Shown: positions 49,278 to 58,700 of the stretch, piece after piece
How the letters are laid out: every line of letters begins with the position of its first letter
How positions within the stretch are numbered: position 1 is the first letter of the stretch
Assembly: GCF_032118995.1 (NCBI RefSeq)
Contig: NC_092663.1
Location: 372,001-436,000, forward strand
DNA: 64,000 nt
Direction: 5' to 3'
From: Asterias amurensis
Lineage: Eukaryota > Echinodermata > Asteroidea > Forcipulatida > Asteriidae
Notes under the pieces: model-generated
What the model was told of the DNA's origin: nothing
Database searches by the model: none
The model's input: only the letters and a program-made list of their open reading frames with translations
Program-made: the position numbers and the translations under genes

Positions 49278-49584
49278 GTAAGATGATACAGTATTAGTCA
49301 TTTTTTTTCTGTAATATTAAGTAATAAAAAGTGCTTTTTAAAACTTCAAGTGGCTTATTTTGAATGCCCAAACAAAACTAGTTCCAATAAAACCATCAAT
49401 CCATAACAAAACATGAACTACCTTTTTTTCCCTCTGGAATGTGATCACCATAGTTTACTGGAAATTTCACAAGTTTTTGTATGGTGTGTTAAATGCAAAC
49501 AAACCAGTACATGAGTGACATTTTTCTCTCTAAAAATTCCAAGAATGAAACACTAACAAATACTGATCGAAAACTCTTATATGC

Positions 49585-49887
49585 ACCTGAAGTATTCCCA
49601 AACTAAATGGAATAATTCTGTTTGGAAGTACATTTTCTGAATATATCTTTTCTTTGTCTTTTATTTACTGCAATGGTGTAATGCGGAAACAACTGCCTGT
49701 GAAGTACGGAGTCCAATGGAAACTGCACATCCCAATTGAGGTCTATAACTACATCAATGGCATCTGTGTATGGGCTGGTGACGTCTATCTGCCAACGATG
49801 AGGGGCCAAAGATGACGGCAGCTGGAGGGTTCCTGTCTCCCTGGTAGATGAGAAGATATGTTGGAGTCTAACAGATCAAGTTTCCAG
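49585..49887 (+). ncRNA. Cassette 5 (type B) with a 44-codon open frame
   Basis: ATG 49681 opens MRKQLPVKYGVQWKLHIPIE, VYNYINGICVWAGDVYLPTM, RGQR, stop at 49813-49815. The frame is also open upstream through the type B block (FIYCNGV before the ATG). The cassette ends gatcaagtttccag|gtaaga at 49887. The paralogous frame in cassette 3 keeps INGVCVRAGDIYL, with conservative changes. Function unknown. Confidence 0.4.
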
Positions 49888-50280
49888 GTAAGATGACTCC
49901 TTAAGAATGTAGAACACGGTATTAGTCATTTATGTCTGTAAACAGTTTTATTACTATTATTGTGTTAATATCCCTTTTTTTTTAAAATCTTTTTGATCCT
50001 CTCCATTTTTTGAGGTTTTAAGGAAACAAATATTTAATAAAATTAATATTAAGTAACAAAAGTGCTTTTGTGGCTTATTTTGAAAATGAAAACAAACATG
50101 AACATTTTGTTGTTTCCTGTGCAATGTGATCACCAAACTGGAATGTGATCACCAAACAAATGAGTTGATGAGAACAACTTTACTCTCTAAAAATTCAGAG
50201 AAAAAAACCCTAACAAATAATAATCACAAAAGTCAAACCCAGATTTAATGCTCATGACATATTCCCGAACTAACATTCTT

Positions 50281-50960
50281 AGATCAGCTGAAGGACACAG
50301 CACACAACAAGAAACAACTGAGCTTAAGATGCTGATGCTGGACAGAGCGTGGAAGGCAACCATCTGAGGTTCCTGAGATGGCGTCGGCTGAAGACAACCT
50401 CTTGCTCAACTACTACTTACATACAGGTGATTGTGATGACTACTTTTCTGCCATCCTGTCAACATGGACCATGAAGATGTGACATCACAACACAAAGAGA
50501 GATACGTCATGGCTTGAGGAGATATACATCAAGTTTTTCTACACCTACTTATGCAGGATCCTTGAAGGTACAATCTCTTTTAGCTAAGCTAGATTTGCAA
50601 TTTAAGAAATCCATTAAAGTGCAGAAAATAAACTTTGCTTATACACACAAATTTAACTTCTAAATCTTTTTTCTTTTCCATTTTGTTCATATTACAGGAG
50701 TGAAACAACTAAGAGTTGGTTACGTCAAGATGCTGAGCCACATTATGCAGCACCAATAAAACTGTTGCTTCAACACCGTCTTTGTAAAGGAGGACTGTTT
50801 CTTCATGATGACTGCCCTCATCTATCCACCAGCTTCGACTGTTACTAAGGATGTACTTTGACCAATGAGTAGACTTTCCAAGAGCATGAACAACATTGAA
50901 CAAATCTTCCAATGGATCTTGATATTACAGCATGATCATCCAGATTCATCTGCAGATTGA
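50281..50960 (+). ncRNA. Terminal exon-like blocks of the cassette locus
   Basis: Three blocks follow the array. One ends or continues at ctacttacatacag|gtgatt, one ends ccttgaag|gtacaa (50569), and one begins after tcatattacag at 50699. Without splicing, ATG 50378 opens a 34-codon frame (MASAEDNLLLNYYLHTGDCD then DYFSAILSTWTMKM), stop at 50480-50482. No recognised domain; coding status undecided. Confidence 0.3.
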
Positions 50961-51079
50961 ACTCACTAACACAATGTTTTCTTATTGTGGAACAATGACT
51001 TGAATATTAGTATTGTTTGAAGCTTGGCATGGTGTGGATAAATAGGAAGAAACTATAAGTATTATAGTAAACTTGTGTG

Positions 51080-51840
51080 TACAACAATGTGTAAATCTCG
51101 TTTGTGTTAGTGTTGACTCTGAAAAGAGCCTGTGTGGTTTCGACATTTCGAACAGTAGACTCTGCTTGTCTTCAGGAGAAAGCTGGACTAGTAGTCGTGG
51201 TGGAGTTTAAGTAGCACTGGAGGGGATGCACAATTGGGCAGAAGGATCCTAGCTGTTCTTGACCTGTGATGCCAGTGAGTTGGAGTGTGAATTGTTGTGG
51301 TGGGCTGCTGCTGAAAGGGTTTGCTTGAGTATGGGTGATCAGATGTCGTTGATGAAAAACCTGATGTCTTGTGGAACTGTGTGTCGTGCTTGTATCTCGA
51401 TGGCGTCCCTGACTCTGCATCGGTGCAGAACTGACTCGTGCGATGAGCTTGGCTTCCATTTGTTTCCAATTTTGTTTGTGTGAATATTTGATGACGGCTG
51501 ATTTGTCATGGCTTGATGTTCCTTGATTCTCGTGGATGTGAATGCAGCAGGTCTCTGTGTCGTCACATTCACAGGGAATGCGATAAACAACAGCTTTGGC
51601 GTGAGTGTCTTGCTGGTCGTTGAGTGTGTGAAGTGATGTTTGGATCTTGTTTGTTCTGGAAAGGTCATGACTTGAGCTTGGCTGAAGGTTCGTTGGAGTT
51701 TGTGAGATGCATGGCTGATGTAGGTTGATGGTAGCCTTGAACTGCGGACTTTTGTCTTGTGTGATGAGGAATGGCTTGGGCTGGCTGCAGAAACTGAAGG
51801 TCTTTTAGTCATTGAGTTGTAGTGATGTCTTGATGTGATG
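51080..51840 (-). mobile_element. Penelope-like retroelement, 3' fragment with GIY-YIG-type C-terminus
   Basis: Minus-strand frames show pieces typical of the C-terminal GIY-YIG endonuclease part of Penelope-like elements: AVVYRIPCECD, STRIKEHQAM and HRCRVRDAIEIQARH. Downstream the 3' region ctcctgaagacaagcagag, then ttcgaaatgtcgaaacc, is the usual PLE end signature. The pieces lie in more than one frame and the reverse transcriptase part is missing, so the copy is a decayed, 5'-truncated fossil. Confidence 0.75.
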
Positions 51841-51874
51841 AAGTTCCTGTTTCAAGCTGCCTAGGTCAAATTAC

Positions 51875-52138
51875 TTGTAATGATCGTACTTGATCATTAC
51901 AATTTTGTAGACAGAATACATAATAACTTGTAATGATATAATCCCTTACAAGTTAATGTATTCACATAAAAGATCGCATGTTTGTAATGAGGTACTTTCA
52001 TTACACTCATGCAATTATAACATACTTGCAATAAAGTACCTTATTGCAAGTATGTCAAAGTTTCAAGTGCTTAATGAACTAGTGCATTACAAGAATGAAA
52101 CAAGTTAAGTAAATTTGTAATGCAATTGCTCATTACAA
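51875..52138. repeat. Cluster of five hairpins with a shared stem sequence
   Basis: Perfect stems: 51875-51885/51892-51902 (TTGTAATGATC), 51924-51933/51946-51955 (TAACTTGTAA), 51983-51990/51998-52005 (TGTAATGA), 52020-52034/52041-52055 (ACATACTTGCAATAA) and 52115-52122/52131-52138 (TTGTAATG). All share a TTGTAATGA/TTGCAATAA-type core. Three of the loops contain GTAC (gtactt, ggtactt, agtacc). No ORF. It lies directly upstream of the Penelope-like fragment in its orientation. Confidence 0.85.
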
Positions 52139-52476
52139 TTATGAAACAACTTAAGGTTAGAGGTAACTCATTATAAATATAAAGACAAGCTTGTCAGGAA
52201 GTGTATATGATTGGTTTAACATTACAAACTATTAAAATAAAGTTTAGTTTTACTATTACTTAATTTGAATATTGTATTAAACATGAATGGTAACTTTTAT
52301 TGTGTGTCACTGTCCTTCAGTTATTTCATCCAAACAATATTATTAGTGTCCATGGGGTACCCCCCACATGGTGGCCACCATGGGTTTTTTATTAGTTATT
52401 ATTTAAGGAAATGTATACGTGACACACATTTGGTTCAGTAACTCTTAGAGGTTTTTATGTCATGACATTGATGTTT

Positions 52477-52667
52477 ATTGACGGTAATTGAGCGCTCATT
52501 AATCAGCTAATTAATTACAATGGTCATGGCATCGTATGAATATTGAGGGTATTTGAGCCCTCATTAATATGCTAATTATTTACAATGGCCATGGCATTAT
52601 CCGTTGTTTATTGAGTGAATCTGAGTCCTCATTAATATGCTAATAAATAACAATGGCTGTGACATTA
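52477..52667 (+). repeat. 64-bp tandem repeat, three copies
   Basis: Units start near 52477, 52540 and 52607: attgacggtaattgagcgct, attgagggtatttgagccct and attgagtgaatctgagtcct. Each continues cattaat, gctaat and acaatgg, then tggcat or gacatt. Confidence 0.85.
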
Positions 52668-52779
52668 GGTTTATTAAATTATTCAATAAATAAACTTCAT
52701 ATTGAATATTGCTTATTTCTAATTTATCTATTTCCAAAAACTCATGATTGTAACTTACTATTTATGATGTATTCTTTTT

Positions 52780-52920
52780 GTAGAGGCCAGACCCTGTACA
52801 AGCCTAGGCTTTCTGTCTGCAACCTCCCCATACTATTATAAAGTTATATAATTAGTTTTTCCCTTAAATTGACCATTTACACATGATATGGACAAAAATA
52901 AACCTGAAACCTGAAAAATA
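52780..52920 (+). mobile_element. LINE 3' end with AACCTG-type tail
   Basis: Text gaggccagaccctgtacaag, ctaggctttctgtctgcaac and finally ataaacctgaaacctgaaa is typical of the 3' UTR and microsatellite-like tail of CR1/L2-group LINEs. No ORF is attached. Confidence 0.5.
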
Positions 52921-53519
52921 AAGCTAGTTGGTCCATAAATAAGTGTGTGTCTTGGAGGTTGCTGTCACAACACAGTTTTTGTATCGTAAAAGAAATAGAA
53001 AAAAAAAAAATTCTTCCCAAATTAAATATTCTTCTAAAATAAAATACATACAACCACATCTACTCAGCTCTTATAGCATCCATAGGAAGAAAGAAAAGCC
53101 ATACAAAAATAAATTGTTCATATTTCTGATTATTATATGCGCAAAACTCCATAGTGACTGCACTCACTGAGCCACGATTGCCATTCAAAAACTATAGGGG
53201 GCGCTTTCCAGGGTTGCTGCTGCCGGCCCTCACCTTTGATAATGCCAACGGTATATTATAATCTTGCGACTTCTGCACCTACGGCCATTGGTTGCTGCAG
53301 CAATGTTGAAAGTCAATCGAACATGGTCTAAATAGATTGTAAAGGAGTGGAAATTTCATTGGATGGTCCAGTTACTGAATAGAAGTTGCTTTTCTCTTTT
53401 GAATATGATAATTACAGGTTTTATCTTTGAGTAGCTATTTTGTATCCATAATTTTTGTGCAATCATCTGGACTAATCATTTGAAGCGGGAACTTAGCTAT
53501 AAACATTATGCGAGACATA

Positions 53520-53660
53520 ACCTAGGAAAGTTTACCCAAACTAGGGGGCAAGTTGTTAAACTTTGTGGCGATTACAAAGGGAAGTTTACCTAGGCTAGGG
53601 AGCAAGTTGTTAAACTTTGTGGCTGTAAGGGAGCAAGTTGTTAAACTTTGTGGCTGTAAC
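53520..53660 (+). repeat. Nested tandem repeat (about 57 bp and 31 bp)
   Basis: gcaagttgttaaactttgtg occurs three times. The first two also share gaaagtttacccaaactag / ggaagtttacctaggctag, and the third is a shorter local copy. Confidence 0.9.
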
Positions 53661-53841
53661 ATGCAAAGTATATTTACACTTTCGTACACAACAATTATTA
53701 CATGTAAATAATAGCAATTGAAATTGTTTGTCAGACTTCTTTCTCAAATCTTCACAGATGATCTTGTATCTTCTTATTTTCACCAAGTTTGCAACAGCAA
53801 AAAGAAGTTATTCTTGGTAAGGGGCTGCAAGAAGACATATA

Positions 53842-54050
53842 CTAAAGATGGAACTCGGGGGGGAACTGAAGATATGAATTGGAATTCCTCTTAAAACAGT
53901 CTAGATTGTATGGTGGAGGGACACATGCACCAGGCAAGGAGTTCCAAATAGATGCAGTACGTAGAATAAAGCTGTTGGAGTGACTCATATCAGCAAAGTA
54001 GCAAGAGCGAAAGCTTGGTTTCATGCTCACTCACCGCGATAGAACCAGGC
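53842..54050 (-). mobile_element. LINE ORF2 C-terminal remnant (minus)
   Basis: Minus-strand frame SFILRTASIWNSLPGACVPP then YNLDCFKRNSNSYLQF is the usual C-terminal end of Jockey/CR1-group ORF2 proteins. About 60 residues; no upstream reverse transcriptase part is recognisable. Confidence 0.65.
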
Positions 54051-54323
54051 TGGTCACATCGGAAAAACATTTGAAGAATAAATGGAGGCTGGGTACAGAC
54101 CTACCACGGGAAAGAGGTTGTAACATTGATCCCAACCCCTCAACCTTTTGCAAAGCTCTTGCATTCTCCAGCCGGCAAACAGATTTAAAACAAAGATAGA
54201 AAACATACTCATATATGTCGATAAATAATGGTACAGAGATGCAATATTGTCTATCTTTGTAAGAAATTTTATTTTGATATCAATAGAATTAGGCCAAAAC
54301 AAAACATGCATGTAAAGAGGGTC

Positions 54324-54635
54324 TTAAAGGCAGTGCACACTATTGGTAATTGTCAAAGACTAGCCTTCACAGTTGGTGTATCTCAACATATATGCATAAA
54401 ATAATAGACCTGTGAAAATTTGAGCACAAACGGTCATCAAACTTGCGAGAGAATAATGAAAGAAAAAAACACCCTTGTCATACGAAGTAGTGTGCGCTTA
54501 GATGGTTGATTTTCAGACCTAAAGTTCTAAGTCTGAAAAGTTCTTGAAATCAAATTCATGAAAATTACTTCTTTCTTGAAAACTATGCCACTTCAGAGGA
54601 AGCCGTTTCTCACAATGTTATTTCCCCCTTCAAAC
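54324..54635. mobile_element. TTAA-flanked MITE (family 1), truncated, downstream of PSMB3
   Basis: Begins cttaaaggcagtgcacacta, followed by the family core (caacatatatgcataaaat, cctgtgaaaatttgag). The right terminus with the inverted TTAAAGG end is missing; the match stops near the gccgtttctcacaatgtt block. Confidence 0.82.
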
Positions 54636-54734
54636 AATGAACCAGTGATGAGGATCTACTGTTCTTGTATGAAATGTCACTGTATGGTAGTCAGTACACA
54701 TTGTGGGAGAGCTTTAACTTTAATGTATATGTAT

Positions 54735-54950
54735 ATTGTACTTGCCATGTAGAGTTTCTTTTTAGAGAACTGTCTGGCTTTATTCTACAATCGCGGAGTA
54801 GATTTATCGGATATTCGGGAGACATCTCAGTTCTGATAAGAACTGTCTTAAGAACAAACTCTACCTGGCAAGTAGATACACACATGGTGTTACTGCACAC
54901 CAACTATATAATGATACCTCACCATGCAATGCAACGAATCCAACGATTCA
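54735..54950 (-). repeat. Dispersed inverted-repeat element, copy 2
   Basis: Its own core is palindromic: cttgccatgtagagttt near 54739 faces aaactctacctggcaag near 54857. Outside it, on the minus strand, lie aacaccatgtgtgtatctac and gcattgcatggtgaggtatc, as in copy 1 at 38336. Confidence 0.75.
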
Positions 54951-55701
54951 CAATGAGACAGATTAACGAAATATGTATAATATATCACCATATACAGAAA
55001 TGACTTTGTATCTTTTTGCAACAATGGTTTGTGTCTTTGTCATAAAATAGACCCTAGCACATTTCACAAGAGTATCAAAATAATATAAAAACTGTCAGTC
55101 CAAACACTTGCAACATGGGAGTACATTTTATTTAAATGTGTAAGTTTTAGATGGTGACAATTTTTGGCCATTTTTGATGTGCTTGCTAGTAATATCTATA
55201 TGTGGTTACAGTCTAATGGACCCTTTTCATGAAAAATGCTAATTACTCTCATGCATGCACACAGTCCCTACGTGTTGGCAAACGCCAGAGTTGTGCTTTC
55301 AGCAGACTCAAAATTATGTCTCGTCACGCAGGCCATAAGCCATGTACAAAACAGTGCTATGTCCCCTCAGTTTTGCAAACCAAATTTTAGTTCTCTTGCG
55401 CTATTTGCAATTTACATATTTCATGAGGGTCCATTGGTTGAAGTGATTATGAAGTAGCTCCGTTTCAGGACCCATTTACCAGTGATTACAATAGACTGAT
55501 CCATTAAGCTCCGCCCCATTGCGTATTGACCAATCACACCACAATGAAGGTCCGACAAATAAGGTTGTGCAGAAAGGCATTGGAGAGTTCAACGTGTACT
55601 TGCTCACATGTGCGTCGTGGGCAGAGCCTACTGGATCGTTCTATTTCATCAATAAGGGTTTACACAAGTTATCACATACAGTATTTTGGGTTCGTTTGAG
55701 A

Positions 55702-58700
55702 TCAGTCCATCCTTCCTTTCACCGTCCTTGTGGTGATTTTGTCTTTCTCACTGTAAGAATCATAGAATTTAAGAAAACAAAAGAACATTAATATCAATAC
55801 AAATACTGAAAAGGGTGGACGAGTTCTTTCATGGCAGTGCAGTTGCTGTGTGATAAAGGTCCTCGCCAGGTTTTAAACGGCCGTGAAAGAAGGAGACACT
55901 ACTCTTTTATTCCCATTCATTTTTGGTTACAAGGCGTAATAAAGTAAGAAATAAACTTATCCTAAAGACAGGACGAGTTACTCAACTCGAAATAGGATTA
56001 ATCCTAACGTTTTGCGAAATCGACTGCTGGTCAGTTTCCATGGAGGTTTATTATTTAATTATTGCTATTCCTACTCACATGATGTGGACCACAGCTCCCC
56101 ATCCAGATACTGCATCTCTATCTACAGCATTTAGTAATGCTTGAGAAGCTGTCTCAAAAAGGTCATCAGGCTCCTGTCAATATCAAGCAACACAACAGTA
56201 AAGTATGAACAAAGTATCGTTTCAGGTTATAAACTTTATCAAATACAACAGACAATTTTAACTAAGCAGATGCCTACACTGCCGAGGATGTGTTAAATCT
56301 AGTTGTAGTAGGACAGTAGTAGTGCTGTGTTTATATCGTGCTTGCTTATGGAGCATGTGAAAAGACAAACATTAACAAGAACCTGCAAAAGTATTGTCAC
56401 TAAAGTGTACGTATCTTACTCCAAGCATTGGCTGCTTTTAATGCAAGTTTGGCCGGTAACATGTGTAAAACAAGCAAGCTATCTTCGTGCTTAAAGCAAA
56501 TTTTTTGCAGCTCTATGAAATTGACCCCTGGTTAGCCCGGGCGCCACTCTACTTGTCACGCACTTTACAGTTGTAGTACTGTTGCATACACGCACTAACA
56601 TCGCTCTAGCGAACATCCAAAATATGAAGAAACTTATCATGTGCATTTTATTTCACAGTCGTCATTTACCCTTGCTCCGAATCATGTTCTGGTAACTGAA
56701 TATGTATGAAGTAGTGTAAAACAAATATAACATGGTTTATAACGGACGATAAGTCGATATGAGCTCCCCCGGTATTGGAAGCTGGCAAAATAGTTCCCGA
56801 GACTCGGCAAATGAGTTCCCTTGGTTAGTCAACTTCCAATCTACCTCAGGGAGATAATATTGACAAGTCAACCTCAAACCATGTTATATTTGTACATGTA
56901 TAATATACATCCTCAATGAAATTGAAAAAAAAATAGATATTGCAAACTTACCAGATTGGGTACCCAGAGAGATTCACACATGCCATAAAGTTGTTCTGTA
57001 CATGTTCCAGCTACTACAAAGTCATCAGTAAACATTGGACAACCAATCAGATCTAGATTACAAATGAATGGCTCACTGGTTTTAGGATCAAGTCCTGCAA
57101 TAACTGGTTCTGTAAAGTATGGTCCAAATCTGCAGCAAAGAAAAAGGTCAAAGCAATGTTGATTGGTCTAGCCAAGCACAAAGCAAACGTTGACTAATAG
57201 CAAGAGGGGCAGCCCTGATACTTCATTTGCCATCGTTGCCCCCACCATTTTCCGCAATGCCCTTCAACAAATCCAACTTTTCACAGCAATTTTTGCGGTT
57301 CCCTTTTCTTGTTTAACATATATTGCCAGCATGCCTTTCCTCCTGAAAATTTTTTATTCAAGGATATCTGAGTGCAACATTCATCTCTAAAAATGACACA
57401 GAAAATAGACCAAAAAACAACAGTCCCAAGTCGCCTTGTCTGTGATACTATGAAGGAATGATTTAGCCCATAAGTTTCACGCACAACACACAGCAGTGGT
57501 GCACACATGGAAACAAGAATCTTCACAAATACCATAGCGCAGTCTGCTTCACACGAGCACGCACAGTGGTACAAAGTTCAACATATGCATAAAATAGCAA
57601 ACCTGTGAATACTTGAACTCAATTGGTCGTATAAGTTGCGATATAATAATGGAAGAAAAAACACCTGTGTCGCAAAACTTGTGTGCTTTCAGATGCTTGA
57701 ATTCAAGAACTCAGCTGAGGTCCCGAACTCAGTTAGAAATTACTTCTTTCTAAAAAATAACAATACATACGTCAGAGGGAGACGCTTCTCACAATATTTT
57801 ATGCTATCAGCAGCTCTCCATTACTCATTACAAAGTAAGTTTTTATGCTGACAACTTTTTTGAGTAATTACCAATAGTATCCAGTGCCTTTAAAGGCACT
57901 TGACATGTTTGTTAATTGTCGAAGACCAGTAACCTCACTTGGTGTATCCCTACTAGCATAAAATAAAACCTGTGAAAATTTGGGCTCAATTGGTCATCGA
58001 AGTTGAAAGAAAATAATTTAGGAAAAAACACCCTTGTTTCACAAATCTGTATGCTTTCAGATGTCTCATAAAAGGCTTCATGCCTGAAGTCTGCTAATAT
58101 TTTAGTGAGAAATTACCTCTTTCTCAAACTCTTTGTCACATGGCGCTGTTTATCACTGTGTTTTTATCCTATCAAAAGCTCTCTGTAGCTCCTTACCAAG
58201 TACAATTTTCAACCAACATTTATTTAGAGTGTTTAACAGTAGCGTCCAGTGCCTTCAAGTCTGACATATGATTCCTTTACAAATTAGTCTACACAGCGGG
58301 GCGTTGCAGGTTTCCTCACCTTCTCTCGTAGAGTAAGTTTGACACCATATTCATAAATGTCTTAGGCTTGATATCTCTGTTTTCCCTCAGACAGTACAGG
58401 TTGAGACGAAATTTCAGACGATTAGCACTAAAATGAGAGGGGAATGGAGAGCAACAAAAGATGATAAACATTTTGTTCTTTTTAAATTTTACATTAAGTT
58501 GCATACATAATATGGCAGTTGTGAAATGGTAATGATTTTTAAGTTGTTTTATATTAAAAATGCTTCAAAATGGCACAATTGGTTTATTTGATTCTTGCAG
58601 TGTAAAGCCTGGATCATACTTCCTACGAACGGAATTTGACGTTTAATTGAGTGACGTCACAACCTTCCTTTTGCAGCGATATTAGCAAGTGAGTTGCCCA

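Larger units (their letters stand above)
47890..50230 (+). repeat. Type C intronic repeat of the cassette array (three copies)
   Basis: Downstream of the exon ends, a block with gtgcttttgaaaacttc, gtggcttattttgaatgcc, acaaaacatgaacat, ctctggaatgtg and gcaaacaaaccag occurs at 47890-48120 and 49325-49570, and in shortened form at 50060-50230. Whole exon-plus-intron units were therefore duplicated. Confidence 0.85.

Noticed and set aside
51339-51812. 157-codon Ser/Thr/His-rich frame on the minus strand
   Set aside because: It mixes in-frame and out-of-frame parts of the Penelope-like fragment; not an independent protein.
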